Assembly: GCF_023206395.1 (NCBI RefSeq)
Contig: NZ_CP066150.1
Coordinates: forward strand, 310,001 to 374,000
From: Vibrio sp. ED004
GTDB lineage: Bacteria > Pseudomonadota > Gammaproteobacteria > Enterobacterales > Vibrionaceae
Reading direction: 5' to 3'
DNA: 64,000 nucleotides
In this document: one piece after another, positions 35,304 to 46,210 of the stretch
Position numbering within the stretch: the first letter of the stretch is position 1
Layout: each line of letters opens with the position of its first letter
Notes under the pieces: model-generated
The model's database searches: none
What the model was told of the DNA's origin: nothing
What the model saw: only the letters and a program-made list of their open reading frames with translations
Position numbers and translations under genes: made by a program

Positions 35304-36983
35304 ATGAGAAATTGGAATTCAATCATACTGTCTAGTTGCTTGATGCCATGTGTTGCGCTGGCGTTGACCACTGCGGGCTTAACATTTGAGTCTGGGGCGG
35401 ATGCGTCAAACTATTCTGCAAAAGGTAAACCCAACAATACCTATTCAATATCAGAGTCACTTCCGCAAGATGTTTTAACTAACGTCTATTCGATGCTACC
35501 TGAAGGTAGTACGGTCAATAGTGCATTCATTGCTCCTGAGCGTTATTCAAGTATTGATATTGACGATGAGCTAAATGGCGCGGAATACGCCACTGTATCT
35601 TTGACGTTCCTCAACGAAGGGGCGGGCTATCGAAATACACTCGGTTATTTTGTTTTTGATACCGACAACCCACCTGCAACTAAAGATGACATCAACGCAC
35701 ACGTTGTGGTGTTTCCTAATACATCCGTTGCTGATGTTGGGGAAATGCAAGAAGGGGATACCATCGATCTCAATGTCCAACTCACCGCGGGTCAAACGTT
35801 GGCCTTCTTTATCATTTCGAATGGTTGGGGCTGGGAAGGATCTTATAACAACATTCCTTGGCTTGGTGGTTGGGGAACGCCTTTCTATAGCTATCCTGCT
35901 TTGAATCCAGAGGCGACCGCTGAAAATAGAAGACACAATGTTGCTTTCCTTGATACCGAGAATGAGTTCTTGGTGCTTGGTTTTGAAGATATCTACCGAC
36001 CTAGTGGAGACAATGATTTCAACGACTTGATCTTCACGGTTGATGTTACTCCGTTTTCTGCGGTTGATGGGGTTAACAAAGATGGTACAACAGACTCGAA
36101 ATATGAGGTGCTTGTTCAAGAGAACAATGAAGACGTGACAGTGACATCGGTTTACTCAAGTTCGAATAGCTACGCAACGATTGCTTTTGAGGATAACTGG
36201 CCACTAAAAGGTGACTACGACTTCAATGATGTGGTTTGGCGTTATCAAGTAACGGAGCAGCTTAACGGTCAACGAGAACTCAAAAATTTGACCGTAGATT
36301 ATACGCTTCAAGCGATGGGTGCAGGCTACTCGAATGGTTATGCAGTGAAGTTGCCGAATGTTTTGCCTGCGAATGTAGCGTCTACCACACTAACTCGTAA
36401 CGGCGTCGCTGTAGGTCACACGATTCTGCAAACGGGAGAGAGTGAAACGATATTGATGGTGTCAGAAAATCTAAGAGAAGATTTGGAAAACTTAGGTGAA
36501 CTTACAGAAAGCTGTGTTTTCTACCGAACCCAAAGTGCATGTTCTGGGGTACAAAATGCTGACGTGCTTAACTATGAATTGTATGTGGAATTTACCACGC
36601 CAGTTTCTCGAGACGACATCGGTTACCCACCTTATGACTCGTTCATTTTTGCTGCTGACGGTACGTATCATGGTGATTTTGTCGCAAGCCCGCCGGGTAT
36701 GACGTGGCAAACTCACTTAAAAGAGTTTTCAGGTACCAGTGATATGAATAATGCTTTGTTTAACAGTCATGATGATAGCTCTTCGGGCTCTTAATCGTTC
36801 AAAACCAGCAATAACATGCCATGGGTTATTAATATTCGAGACGAATGGGATCACCCTGTAGAACTGGTTGATATCAGTGATGCGTATACGTCATTCCCTA
36901 CATGGGTAACCAACAGCGGTGAAACCGATGGTGAATGGTATAAAGCATCGACCACCAACAAAGTTATATCAGCGACAGATGAG
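35304..36983 (+). pseudogene. LruC-domain exported protein interrupted by an in-frame TAA
   Basis: The frame from 35304 encodes 496 residues: signal peptide (SIILSSCLMPCVALALTTA), then a DUF4114-like segment (FEDIYRPSGDNDFNDLIFTVDVT) and an LruC/DUF4842-like segment (NWPLKGDYDFNDVVWRYQVT). It stops at TAA 36792-36794, just after HDDSSSGS. The same frame then stays open for 62 codons to TGA at 36981-36983 and reads as the missing LruC C-terminus: NNMPWVINIRDEWDHP, VDISDAYTSFPTWV, GEWYKAS. The W-x-I, DI-x-AY-x-F and WY pattern is what closes other LruC proteins. A nonsense change (or sequencing error) thus removes the last ninth. The Asp/Asn-rich repeats suggest calcium binding. Confidence 0.75.
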
Positions 36984-36995
36984 TAGGAGAGCACC

Positions 36996-37505
36996 ATGAA
37001 TAAGATAAGCAAATTAATCACCATGACATCCTTCTCACTCGTAATCAGCGCTTGTGGCGGCGGTGGAGGAGGAGGCGGTGGTAATACGAGTCCATCACCT
37101 GCGCAGACTCCAGCTGCGACACCGTCTCCAACGCCAGCTCAATTGCCTGCGTCTGCAGTCCAACCTGCCGCGATCAGTACGTCTGACATTGTGGCGCCTG
37201 TTGGTTTCTCATTCGATATCGGTGAGAAGATCAGTTTGTCGATGGACTACACGGGAACGACGGCAGGGGCTCTTCATTTGTACTCTGAGTCAGCATTTGT
37301 CATGAGTAACGGTGATGTTGTCGCTGACCCTTTGTCGAGAATCACCACGGTGTACCCCACTCAAATCGATGTTGTGGAATTAGAGGTTAATGGGAACTGG
37401 GAGCAAATTTACGCTCGTTGGGTGCCGATGAGCAGCAGTGAGCAAGAGCAAAGTTGGGTGATCTCACTGGATCAATCGAGTAATAGTTACCACTTGGCAT
37501 TTTAG
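36996..37505 (+). CDS. Gly-rich tethered lipoprotein
   Basis: 169 residues: lipobox SLVISACGGG (Cys at 20) followed by nine consecutive Gly and a Pro/Ala/Thr-rich linker to about residue 60. A small beta-rich domain follows (VGFSFDIGEKISLSMDYTG, VELEVNGNWEQIYARWVPM). AGGAGAG precedes the ATG at 36996, only 12 bp after the readthrough end of the LruC gene, so the two are co-transcribed. Function unknown; the long flexible tether suggests a domain held away from the membrane. Confidence 0.75.
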   Translation: MNKISKLITMTSFSLVISACGGGGGGGGGNTSPSPAQTPAATPSPTPAQLPASAVQPAAISTSDIVAPVGFSFDIGEKISLSMDYTGTTAGALHLYSESAFVMSNGDVVADPLSRITTVYPTQIDVVELEVNGNWEQIYARWVPMSSSEQEQSWVISLDQSSNSYHLAF

Positions 37506-37550
37506 TTGAACTAACCACGCTTTGTTGCCTCGATATTGGTGATAAAAATG

Positions 37551-37578
37551 AGAGCACCTAATTTGATAAAGGTGCTCT
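37551..37578 (+). terminator. Hairpin after the Gly-rich lipoprotein gene
   Basis: AGAGCACC / GGTGCTCT, 8-bp stem with a 12-nt loop, followed by a weak T stretch. Probably the 3' end of the LruC operon. The remaining ~320 bp to the BetI operator show no gene I can support. Confidence 0.6.
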
Positions 37579-37900
37579 TGTCGTATCTGATTTTCATTCC
37601 TGCTCTCGATCAATCTCGCCATCGATTTTCTCTTCTTAACCACAAACAACGATGCTTATTCTTTGTATATCACCCATTTCGGCTCAGAAGACAAGTGGTT
37701 GATTTTTGTTCTCATTGAGCGAAAACATTTGACCATTAACTATCACACCTCAAATCTTTAATTGATTTCGTTAGTTCCCTAAATGATATTTAACTGTTTG
37801 TTTTTAAATAACTTGTTGGTTTTTGAGTGCTGTGTTGTTACGAGTTTGTTTTAAATAATCATTTGAACCCTAACTAAATTTCTGTCATTTTATATTTAAC

Positions 37901-37910
37901 TGAACGTTCA
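37901..37910. promoter_or_regulatory. BetI operator core
   Basis: TGAACGTTCA is a perfect palindrome 23 bp before betI, within AACTGAACGTTCAATAAAAA, which matches the known style of BetI sites (TTGAACGTTCAA). It implies choline-relieved autorepression of the whole operon. Confidence 0.75.
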
Positions 37911-37933
37911 ATAAAAAATAAAAGGACTAAGAA

Positions 37934-38536
37934 ATGCCGAAGGTTGGGATGCCTGACATACGTAAACCACAGCTTGTTCAAGCGACCATGACGGTGATTG
38001 ATCGAGTCGGTTTGCATGCCGCGAGTATTGCGTTGATCAGCAAAGAAGCGGGAGTCTCTACCGGCATTATTAATCACTATTTTGGTGGCAAGCACGGGCT
38101 GATCGAAGAGACCATGCGTGAAATCCTTCGCCAACTGTCCAATACCATTACCACCGCGCTCAAAGCGCTCCCTGCTGACGTTCACCAGCAGAGGATTAAT
38201 GCCATCATCGACGGTAACTTTGAAGGTTACCAAGCAGAAAATAAGGTGGCGAAGACGTGGTTGGCATTTTGGTCGTATTCGATGCATGACCAAAAGCTAA
38301 AAAGACTCCAGCGCGTGAATGAAAGACGTTTGCTGTCGCATTTACGCCTTGAATTGAAAAGTATTTTGAATCATGAACAAGCAGATCTCGTTGCTCACGG
38401 GATCGCGTCTCTGATTGATGGTTTATGGCTGAGAGGCACGTTAAACCCAGATGGTATCGATGCTCAGAAGGCGCGCGCCATCATCAACGATTACCTTGAT
38501 AAACAACTGACGTTCTACTCGTGCACTACCAAATAG
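37934..38536 (+). CDS. betI: Transcriptional repressor BetI
   Basis: 200 residues, TetR family. The start [56 protein letters not shown] is the typical BetI HTH, with [10 protein letters not shown] closing the recognition helix. The ligand domain ends in [13 protein letters not shown], conserved in BetI. It represses the bet genes until choline binds. First gene of betI-betB-betA-choX-choW-choV, all on the plus strand with 31-121 bp gaps or less. Confidence 0.95.
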   Translation: MPKVGMPDIRKPQLVQATMTVIDRVGLHAASIALISKEAGVSTGIINHYFGGKHGLIEETMREILRQLSNTITTALKALPADVHQQRINAIIDGNFEGYQAENKVAKTWLAFWSYSMHDQKLKRLQRVNERRLLSHLRLELKSILNHEQADLVAHGIASLIDGLWLRGTLNPDGIDAQKARAIINDYLDKQLTFYSCTTK

Positions 38537-38641
38537 AACGTAGTGTTAGAACTAGAACAGCACTAGAACGACCAATACTTACACCCAACATTTAAACTAG
38601 ACCAGTAGAGTCTAATAACAATAATTAAGTCAGAATCTCAA

Positions 38642-40102
38642 ATGGAAATGAACTCGTTATACATTGATGGCGCAGCGGTCAAAGCTACGTCTGGTGAAAC
38701 CTTTGATAGCATCAACCCAGCAAACGGCGAACTTATCGCCACGCTAGGCCAAGCCTCTGCAGCGGATGTGGATCGCGCTATTGAATCCGCGAAGCGTGGC
38801 TTTGCGGCATGGTCAGCAATGACAGCGGTAGAGCGCAGTCGCATTCTTTTGAAGGCCGTTGAAATCCTTAGGGCTCGAAACAATGACCTTGCTAACCTTG
38901 AGGTTGTTGATACAGGCAAGCCGCTGCAAGAAGCCATTGAAGTGGATGTGGCGTCTGGCGCTGATGTTATTGAATACTTTGCGGGCCTTGCTCCAACTCT
39001 ACAAGGCGACCAACAACCGCTGAGCGAATCTCAATTCTTTTACACACGCCGCGAGCCTCTAGGCATCTGTGCTGGCATTGGCGCGTGGAACTACCCTATC
39101 CAAATCGCGATGTGGAAATCAGCTCCGGCGCTTGCTGCGGGTAACTCGATGATTTTCAAACCTTCAGAAGAAACGCCGCTAACCGCGCTCAAATTTGCGG
39201 AGATCTTTACCGAAGCTGGTCTTCCTGATGGCGTGTTCAACGTGGTTCAGGGTGACTACCGTGTGGGTCAAATGCTAACGGCGCACCCAGACATCGCGAA
39301 AGTCTCTTTCACGGGTGAAACCGGTACGGGTAAAGCCGTGATGGCTGACAGCGCTAAAACGCTGAAATCAGTCACTATGGAGCTAGGTGGCAAATCACCA
39401 ATGATCGTGTTTGATGACGCTAAATTGGATGATGCAGTTTCCGCTTCGATGGTCGCTAACTTCTACACCCAAGGTGAAGTGTGTACCAATGGTACTCGTG
39501 TTTATGTGCACGAAAACATCTACAACGCATTCATCGACCAACTTAAAACACGCACAGAGAAGCTGATCATTGGTAACCCAATGGACATGGAAACTCAGAT
39601 CGGCGCGTTGATTTCTAAAGAACACCTTGCAAAAGTCCTTGAAGCGATTGAGTTAGCCAAACAGTCGGGTGCAACCTTGCTGACGGGCGGCTATCAAGTG
39701 ACAGACAACGGCCTCGAAAACGGTAACTTTGTTATCCCAACCGTGTTTGTGGATTGCGAAGACCATATGCCTCACGTTCAACAAGAGATCTTTGGCCCAG
39801 TGATGTCGGTAATGAAGTTTACTGACGAAGACGATGTGATTCGCCGTGCTAACGATACTAAATACGGCCTTGCTGCTGGCGTATTCACGCAAAACCTTTC
39901 TCGCGCTCACCGCGTTATTCACCAAATACAGGCGGGTATTTGCTGGGTGAACACGTGGGGTGATTCACCAGCAGAAATGCCTGTTGGTGGCTACAAGCTT
40001 TCGGGTATTGGTCGTGAAAATGGACCAGAGACTCTACTCCACTATACGCAGACTAAGAGCATTCTTATCGAACTTGGCGACTACGCCAGCCCTTATGCCT
40101 AA
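38642..40102 (+). CDS. betB: Betaine aldehyde dehydrogenase
   Basis: 486 residues of the ALDH superfamily, BetB type. [33 protein letters not shown], the catalytic Glu in [13 protein letters not shown] and the catalytic Cys in [15 protein letters not shown] are all present. [15 protein letters not shown] is near the end. It oxidises betaine aldehyde to glycine betaine with NAD, the second step of choline oxidation in the cytoplasm, making an osmoprotectant. Confidence 0.95.
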   Translation: MEMNSLYIDGAAVKATSGETFDSINPANGELIATLGQASAADVDRAIESAKRGFAAWSAMTAVERSRILLKAVEILRARNNDLANLEVVDTGKPLQEAIEVDVASGADVIEYFAGLAPTLQGDQQPLSESQFFYTRREPLGICAGIGAWNYPIQIAMWKSAPALAAGNSMIFKPSEETPLTALKFAEIFTEAGLPDGVFNVVQGDYRVGQMLTAHPDIAKVSFTGETGTGKAVMADSAKTLKSVTMELGGKSPMIVFDDAKLDDAVSASMVANFYTQGEVCTNGTRVYVHENIYNAFIDQLKTRTEKLIIGNPMDMETQIGALISKEHLAKVLEAIELAKQSGATLLTGGYQVTDNGLENGNFVIPTVFVDCEDHMPHVQQEIFGPVMSVMKFTDEDDVIRRANDTKYGLAAGVFTQNLSRAHRVIHQIQAGICWVNTWGDSPAEMPVGGYKLSGIGRENGPETLLHYTQTKSILIELGDYASPYA

Positions 40103-40174
40103 CGCGTAACACTCAATTTTATGGGCTAGCTTAAAGTAGCTAGCTCTACTGACTCACCTCAGGGAATAGATAAC

Positions 40175-41887
40175 ATGGAACAACGCTACGATTATATTAT
40201 CGTCGGCGCGGGTTCGGCCGGCTGTGTGTTAGCGGATAGGCTAACGGAAAGCGGTGAACATAGCGTTTTATTACTCGAAGCTGGTGGTACGGATAAGAGC
40301 ATTTTTATCCAGATGCCGACCGCGCTTTCTTACCCAATGAATACTGAAAAGTACGCTTGGCAATTTGAAACAGAGAAAGAGCCGGGCCTTGACGGGCGTG
40401 AACTGCACTGCCCACGTGGCAAGGTGTTAGGTGGTAGTTCATCAATCAATGGCATGGTTTATGTGCGTGGCCACGCTTGTGACTTCGAGCAGTGGGAAGA
40501 AGAGGGCGCAGCGGGTTGGAATTACCAAGCGTGTTTGCCTTACTTCCGCCGTGCTGAATCGTGGAACAAGGGGGGTGACGAATATCGTGGCGACAACGGA
40601 CCTGTAGGTACATGTAACGGCAACGATATGGAGCTTAACCCGCTTTACCAAGCGTTCATCGATGCAGGTAAAGATGCCGGTTACCCAGAAACTCAAGACT
40701 ACAACGGCTACCAGCAAGAAGGCTTCGGCACCATGCACATGACGGTAGACAAGGGTGTCAGAGCCTCAACCTCTAACGCTTACTTGCGCCGTGCATTGAA
40801 GCGCCCAAATCTAACATTGAAAAAAGGCATCGTGGCTCGTCGTTTCTTACTTGAGTCACAAGACGCACAGGGTCAATCGGGCTTGAAAGCGGTTGGTGTC
40901 GAGTTTGAAAAGTCAGGCAATACCCAAGTGGCGGTAGCGAACAAAGAAGTGATCTCTTCTGCGGGCTCTATCGGCTCGGTTCAACTGCTTCAACTATCTG
41001 GTATCGGCCCGAAAGCGGTGCTTGAAAAAGCGGGCGTTGAACTGAAACACGAGTTGAATGGCGTAGGTGAAAACCTTCAAGACCACCTAGAAGTTTACTT
41101 CCAGTATCACTGTAACGAACCTATCACGCTTAACAGCAAACTTGGCTTGGTGAGCAAGGGCATGATTGGCGCGGAATGGATTCTGACTCGTAAAGGCTTG
41201 GGTGCGACCAATCACTTTGAATCGTGTGCGTTTATTCGTTCTCGCAAAGGGTTGAAGTGGCCAAATATTCAATACCACTTCCTACCAGCAGCAATGCGTT
41301 ACGACGGCCAAGCGGCCTTTGATGGTCACGGTTTCCAAGTACACGTTGGGCCTAATAAGCCAGAGAGTCGCGGTACGGTTGCGATCACTTCGGCAGATCC
41401 GCATGCCAAACCAGAGATCATTTTCAATTACATCTCGACTGAACAAGATCGTCAAGATTGGCGTGACTGTATTCGTCTGACTCGCGAAATTCTGTCGCAA
41501 CCTGCGATGGATTTTTACCGTGGTGAAGAGATTCAGCCGGGTCTAAACATAACTTCCGATGAAGCGATTGATGAGTGGGTTAAGCAGAACGTTGAAAGTG
41601 CTTATCACCCTTCTTGTGGCTGCAAAATGGGTTCAGATAACGACCCAATGGCGGTGCTTGATGAAGAGTGTCGTGTTCGTGGCATTGATAATCTGCGTGT
41701 CGTCGACTCGTCCGTTTTCCCTACCATTCCCAACGGAAACTTGAACGCGCCAACCATCATGGTTGCTGAACGCGCATCTGATCTGATTTTGGGTAAACCA
41801 ATGCTTAAAGAACAGGACGTGCCAGTGTGGATTGCGCCGGAATGGGAAGAAAAGCAAAGAATCAATAAGCCAGTGAGAGAAGCTTAA
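40175..41887 (+). CDS. betA: Choline dehydrogenase
   Basis: 570 residues of the GMC oxidoreductase family: [19 protein letters not shown] (FAD fold, residues 6-24), [19 protein letters not shown] (GMC signature 1), [18 protein letters not shown] (signature 2), and the C-terminal active-site [11 protein letters not shown]. It oxidises choline to betaine aldehyde at the inner membrane. It lies between betB and choX; length and order are normal for the Vibrio operon. Confidence 0.95.
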   Translation: MEQRYDYIIVGAGSAGCVLADRLTESGEHSVLLLEAGGTDKSIFIQMPTALSYPMNTEKYAWQFETEKEPGLDGRELHCPRGKVLGGSSSINGMVYVRGHACDFEQWEEEGAAGWNYQACLPYFRRAESWNKGGDEYRGDNGPVGTCNGNDMELNPLYQAFIDAGKDAGYPETQDYNGYQQEGFGTMHMTVDKGVRASTSNAYLRRALKRPNLTLKKGIVARRFLLESQDAQGQSGLKAVGVEFEKSGNTQVAVANKEVISSAGSIGSVQLLQLSGIGPKAVLEKAGVELKHELNGVGENLQDHLEVYFQYHCNEPITLNSKLGLVSKGMIGAEWILTRKGLGATNHFESCAFIRSRKGLKWPNIQYHFLPAAMRYDGQAAFDGHGFQVHVGPNKPESRGTVAITSADPHAKPEIIFNYISTEQDRQDWRDCIRLTREILSQPAMDFYRGEEIQPGLNITSDEAIDEWVKQNVESAYHPSCGCKMGSDNDPMAVLDEECRVRGIDNLRVVDSSVFPTIPNGNLNAPTIMVAERASDLILGKPMLKEQDVPVWIAPEWEEKQRINKPVREA

Positions 41888-42008
41888 GCCTCTGTTACTG
41901 CTTAAAAAATAACAAAAATAGTAACACCAATCATAAGTCAAAAGTCAGCAGTACTGCCGCTATCCGTTTGAGATAGAGCAGAAAAAGGAAAGATCAAAAG
42001 GAATCATT

Positions 42009-42980
42009 ATGACGACTCTAAATATTCAGAACGTGGCGACAAAAACGTTAACAACACTCGCTATCAGCTCATTTGCATTTGCGGCTAACGCTTCTGTTGA
42101 GCCACAGCAATGTGAAAACGTGCGCTTTGCTGATGTCGGTTGGACAGACATCACTGCAACGACTGCCGTTACTTCTGAGCTACTGAAAGGTCTTGGTTAC
42201 AAAACCAAAACAGACCTGCTTTCAGTACCCGTAACTTACTCTTCTATGGCCAATGGCGACATTGATGTATTCCTAGGTAACTGGATGCCAACCATGGAAG
42301 GCGATATTGCTAAATATCGTGAAGCGGGCACCGTTGAAACCGTTCGAGCCAACCTTGAAGGTGCGAAATACACGCTCGCTGTACCTAAGTACGTGTACGA
42401 CGCAGGTGTTAAAAGCTTCGCAGACCTAGCAAAACATGCCGACAAATTTAAAGACCGCATCTACGGCATTGAGCCTGGTAACGATGGTAACCGCCTAATC
42501 CAATTGATGATCGACTCTGACGCATTCGGTCTAAAAGACTTCAGCCTAGTTGAATCAAGCGAAGCAGGCATGGTGTCGCAAGTATCACGCGCAGCGCGTC
42601 GTAGCCAATGGATTGTTTACCTTGGCTGGGCACCACACCCAATGAACAGCAACGTTGAGATGGAATACCTCTCTGGTGGTGACGACTTCTTCGGTCCGAA
42701 CTACGGTGGCGCAAATGTTTACACCAATGTTCGTTCAAACTACCTGTCTGAGTGTTCAAACGTCGGTCAGCTTCTACAGAACCTAGAGTTCACTCTAGAG
42801 ATGGAAAACCAGCTGATGGAAGAGATTCTGAACCAGAATGTGAAGCCTGAAAAAGCGGCGCAACAATGGTTGAACAGCAATCCACAACAAGTGGAAGCTT
42901 GGTTAGACAACGTAAAAACGCATAAAGGTGAATCAGCGACTCAAGCCGTTACTGAATACCTAAAACAAGTTAAAGCTTAG
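42009..42980 (+). CDS. choX: Choline ABC transporter substrate-binding protein
   Basis: 323 residues, OpuAC/ProX family. Signal peptide (TLTTLAISSFAFAANASV), then QCENVRFADVGWTDITATTAVTSELLKGLGY, FLGNWMPTM and a QWIVYLGWAPHPMN region with aromatic residues for the quaternary ammonium cage. It captures choline in the periplasm for ChoW/ChoV. Co-transcribed with bet genes. Confidence 0.92.
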   Translation: MTTLNIQNVATKTLTTLAISSFAFAANASVEPQQCENVRFADVGWTDITATTAVTSELLKGLGYKTKTDLLSVPVTYSSMANGDIDVFLGNWMPTMEGDIAKYREAGTVETVRANLEGAKYTLAVPKYVYDAGVKSFADLAKHADKFKDRIYGIEPGNDGNRLIQLMIDSDAFGLKDFSLVESSEAGMVSQVSRAARRSQWIVYLGWAPHPMNSNVEMEYLSGGDDFFGPNYGGANVYTNVRSNYLSECSNVGQLLQNLEFTLEMENQLMEEILNQNVKPEKAAQQWLNSNPQQVEAWLDNVKTHKGESATQAVTEYLKQVKA

Positions 42981-43075
42981 TTCTACCTATCTCAACAGCT
43001 ACATAAATAATAAAGGTGGGCTTGCCAATTTATCGATTGGCTTGAAGTAGCCCACCCATAATAAAAGGCAATATT

Positions 43076-43918
43076 GTGAATTTTATTACGGAAAACAAAA
43101 TCCCTGTCGGACAATGGATGGAAGCTGGTGTTGACTGGTTAACAATCAACGCAGCTGGCTTTTTTGATGCTATTTCTATCTTTTTAGAAACCGTTATTCT
43201 GTTTTTAGTTGATGTATTTAAATGGATGCCGCCTGCGCTCCCTATCGTGATTACCGCAGCGATTGCTTGGTATTTACACCGTAAATTGTCGTTGGTGATC
43301 TTCGTTGTCGCGGCGCTTCTGACCATCCTCAACCTTGGCTATTGGCAAGAAATGCTGGAAACCTTTGTTCTCGTCTTTGCGGCGACAACGATTTCCGTAT
43401 TAATTGGCGTACCGGTTGGCATCATGGCGGCGCACCGCCCTTGGTTGTATACGTTACTGCGCCCCATTCTCGATTTAATGCAGACGGTACCAACGTTTGT
43501 GTACCTTATCCCGACCTTGGTTCTATTCGGCTTAGGCATCGTTCCGGGCTTAATCTCAACCATTATTTTTGCTATCGCCGCGCCAATACGCTTGACCTAT
43601 CTGGGTGTGACTAAAGTACCTGAAGAATTGATTGAAGCAGGTAAAGCCTTTGGTGCTAGCCGCATGAAGTTGCTACTCAAAGTGGAATTGCCGGCGGCTC
43701 TACCAAGCATTATGGCCGGTGTTACTCAGTGCATCATGTTGTCGCTTTCGATGGTGGTTATCGCCGCTCTTGTCGGTGCTGATGGGCTTGGTAAGCCAGT
43801 TGTTCGTGCATTGAACACAGTAAACATCTCACAAGGTTTTGAAGCCGGACTGGCGATTGTATTAGTCGCTATCATTCTTGATCGCTTGTGCAAAACACCC
43901 AATCAGAAGGAGGCTTAA
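43076..43918 (+). CDS. choW: Choline ABC transporter permease
   Basis: 280 residues with about six to seven hydrophobic segments and the BPD_transp_1 EAA-like loop (EELIEAGKAFGASRMKLLLKVELPAALPSIMAGV). The start is GTG at 43076. MQTVPTFVYLIPTLVLFGLGIVPG is typical of the ProW/OpuAB type. It stops 2 bp before choV, consistent with coupled translation. Confidence 0.92.
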   Translation: MNFITENKIPVGQWMEAGVDWLTINAAGFFDAISIFLETVILFLVDVFKWMPPALPIVITAAIAWYLHRKLSLVIFVVAALLTILNLGYWQEMLETFVLVFAATTISVLIGVPVGIMAAHRPWLYTLLRPILDLMQTVPTFVYLIPTLVLFGLGIVPGLISTIIFAIAAPIRLTYLGVTKVPEELIEAGKAFGASRMKLLLKVELPAALPSIMAGVTQCIMLSLSMVVIAALVGADGLGKPVVRALNTVNISQGFEAGLAIVLVAIILDRLCKTPNQKEA

Positions 43919-43920
43919 TC

Positions 43921-45135
43921 ATGTCTAGCTCTCAGGAAAAAAAGACAATGGACGCGATTACCATTAAAAACCTTGATGTTGTTTTTGGTGATAAGTCCAA
44001 GCAAGCGCTCGAGCTACTCGACCAAGGCAAAACTCGCCAAGAGATCATTGATGAAACTGGTCAAGTCGTTGGCGTAGATAATGTTTCTCTGACGGTTGAA
44101 GAAGGCGAGATCTGCGTGTTGATGGGCTTATCGGGCTCGGGTAAGTCTTCATTGCTTCGTGCCGTAAACGGTTTGAATGAGATCAGCCGTGGTTCATTGG
44201 CAATCAAAGATGGCGATAAGCTGGTGGATCTAGGCGAACAGTGCGACGAAGCGACACTGCGTCACTTACGTACTCACCGCGTTTCTATGGTGTTCCAAAA
44301 ATTCGCTTTGATGCCTTGGCTAACCGTATTGGATAACGTGGCATTTGGCCTTGAAATGCAAGGTGTCGCCAAAGATGTTCGTCGTGCGAAGGCGCGTGAA
44401 CAGCTTGAAATGGTTGGCCTCGCTGAGTGGGAAACGAAATTCCCGCATGAGCTGTCTGGCGGCATGCAGCAACGTGTTGGTTTAGCGCGTGCTTTTGCTA
44501 TGGATACTGACATTCTATTGATGGATGAACCGTTCTCGGCACTTGACCCATTGATTCGTGCCCAGCTTCAAGATGAACTGATTACACTGCAAAGCAAACT
44601 TAACAAAACGATTCTGTTCGTGAGTCACGATCTAGATGAAGCGCTGAAGATTGGTAATAACATCGCGATCATGGAGTCTGGCAAACTGATCCAACACGGT
44701 AAACCGGAAGAGATCGTACTGACGCCGAAAACGGAATATGTGAAGGACTTTGTTGCTCACACCAACCCGTTGAATGTGCTTAAAGGTCGCTCTTTAATGC
44801 AGCCTCTTGATTCACTGACGCAAGAGAATGAAAGCTGGAAGATCTGTGATTCTAAAGATCTCTGGATTGAACAGAGTGAAGGTGCTTTATCGGTAAAAGG
44901 TGAACCGACGTTGGCACTTGTTGAGTGGAATGAGTCTGACGACTTAACGGCTATCAACGCTTCGAGTGTCGTGGTCACAAGCCCTGAAATTGGTATGCGT
45001 GATGCGATTAAGCTCAAGCAGATCAGTAACCATCCGATTTTGCTGGTTGAAGACAATCAATTGGTTGGGATCTTGGATAACAGCGAGTTCTACAACGCGC
45101 TGACAGGTAATTTTCAACTAAACAGTGCTGCTTAA
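43921..45135 (+). CDS. choV: Choline ABC transporter ATP-binding protein
   Basis: 404 residues from the ATG at 43921, right after AAGGAGG; a longer ORF start at 43888 overlaps choW and is not needed. Walker A GLSGSGKSS, signature LSGGMQQRVGLARA, Walker B DILLMDEPFSALDP and switch His FVSHDLDEAL are present. The N-terminal ALELLDQGKTRQEIIDETGQVVGV is typical of ProV/ChoV types. The C-terminus looks like a degenerate CBS region for ionic-strength sensing. Confidence 0.93.
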   Translation: MSSSQEKKTMDAITIKNLDVVFGDKSKQALELLDQGKTRQEIIDETGQVVGVDNVSLTVEEGEICVLMGLSGSGKSSLLRAVNGLNEISRGSLAIKDGDKLVDLGEQCDEATLRHLRTHRVSMVFQKFALMPWLTVLDNVAFGLEMQGVAKDVRRAKAREQLEMVGLAEWETKFPHELSGGMQQRVGLARAFAMDTDILLMDEPFSALDPLIRAQLQDELITLQSKLNKTILFVSHDLDEALKIGNNIAIMESGKLIQHGKPEEIVLTPKTEYVKDFVAHTNPLNVLKGRSLMQPLDSLTQENESWKICDSKDLWIEQSEGALSVKGEPTLALVEWNESDDLTAINASSVVVTSPEIGMRDAIKLKQISNHPILLVEDNQLVGILDNSEFYNALTGNFQLNSAA

Positions 45136-45170
45136 TCTTTTGAACTAAAATAGTCAGATGTCGAAACATT

Positions 45171-45209
45171 AAATAGGTAGTGAGGCCATCACAATCTCTC
45201 TACCTATTT
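45171..45209 (+). terminator. Terminator of the bet-cho operon
   Basis: AAATAGGTAG pairs with CTACCTATTT over a 19-nt loop; a T6 run appears 13 bp later. The 287 bp beyond, up to the marR gene, hold its promoter but no other feature I can support. Confidence 0.65.
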
Positions 45210-45496
45210 GACTGCTCTGCTTTTTTATTTGTTAACGACTTCTGGCTTTTTGTTACCTTGTTAGCCGATATAAGAGCGAAAATCGTGACTCATTGAGTAA
45301 AAGTGTTGCCCTGCGCAAATTCAGAGGCATAGAAAAGATTGAGAATAGTATGAACATCAGTACAATGCGGAAAAATTAATGACGTAATTTATCAATTTAC
45401 AGTGTAATTCGAGCGGCCCTGACTCCGATTTCATGAGAGATCTTCGCTTCGACGCTGTAAAACCACTCACAGTATATTAGTACAAAGGTCTGCATC

Positions 45497-45979
45497 TTGG
45501 ACAAACATGACGAAATCCTGGTCGCTATTCGACAAATTATTCGCGCTATCGATTTACACTCGAAGAAGCTGAGTAAAGAGTATGGTTTGACTGGCCCTCA
45601 ATTAATTCTAATGAGAGCAATCCAAGAAATGGGTAATGTGACAATCAAAGAATTGTCGAATCACACCAATGTAAGCCAAGCCACAACCACGACGATCATC
45701 GATCGCCTAGAGTTGAATGGTTACGTACAACGTATCCGTAGTGTTGCTGACCGCCGTAAAGTGCATGCGAACTTGACGGAAAAAGGCCAAGAGCTGCTAA
45801 ACAATGCGCCACCGCCGCTGCAAGATAACTTCGTTAAAAAATTCCAAAACCTAGAACCGTGGGAGCAAAGCCTACTGCTTTCTTCGATGCAACGCGTATC
45901 GTCAATGATGAATGCGGAAGACATCGACGCAGCCCCAGTTCTGCAGCTTGAAGGCATTGCTAACGTTGCTAAGAGCTAG
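45497..45979 (+). CDS. MarR-family regulator, possibly the osmotic regulator CosR
   Basis: 160 residues from a TTG start at 45497 (AAAGG 8 bp upstream; the next in-frame ATG would lose the first helices). A winged helix: LTGPQLILMRAI, NVTIKELSNHTNVSQATTTTIIDRLELNGYVQRIRSVADRRKVHANLTEKGQELL, with the D-R-R wing motif of MarR proteins. In vibrios CosR, a MarR-type repressor of compatible-solute genes including bet, has similar size and N-terminal style. The position after bet-cho supports that guess but does not prove it. Confidence 0.85.
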   Translation: MDKHDEILVAIRQIIRAIDLHSKKLSKEYGLTGPQLILMRAIQEMGNVTIKELSNHTNVSQATTTTIIDRLELNGYVQRIRSVADRRKVHANLTEKGQELLNNAPPPLQDNFVKKFQNLEPWEQSLLLSSMQRVSSMMNAEDIDAAPVLQLEGIANVAKS

Positions 45980-46028
45980 TTAGTTAGCTGGACTTATTGT
46001 TTAAAAACAGTACGTTAATAAAGTTTTT

Positions 46029-46051
46029 AATGGTCGCTTTAAGCGGCCATT
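46029..46051 (+). terminator. Terminator-like hairpin after marR
   Basis: AATGGTCGC-TTTAA-GCGGCCATT, 9-bp stem with one G-T pair, followed by a short T-rich stretch. Confidence 0.6.
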
Positions 46052-46210
46052 CTTGATCCTGCTACTCCCCATTTCTCTGGTTATATCAGCCTGATTTGTC
46101 TTTTCTTTATCCTTTTCTTCTTCCCACTTTTTCAAATTTACTACCTCTTATTTATTCAATATCTAGCCACTTATTTCAGAAAGCATTGACGATTCTCTGA
46201 CAAAATAACA

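Noticed and set aside
35571..36119. 182-codon antisense reading frame inside the LruC gene
   Set aside because: The plus-strand frame has a signal peptide and LruC motifs; the antisense frame has no RBS or family features.
37874..38293. 139-codon antisense frame over betI
   Set aside because: BetI is clear on the plus strand; the antisense frame covers its operator.
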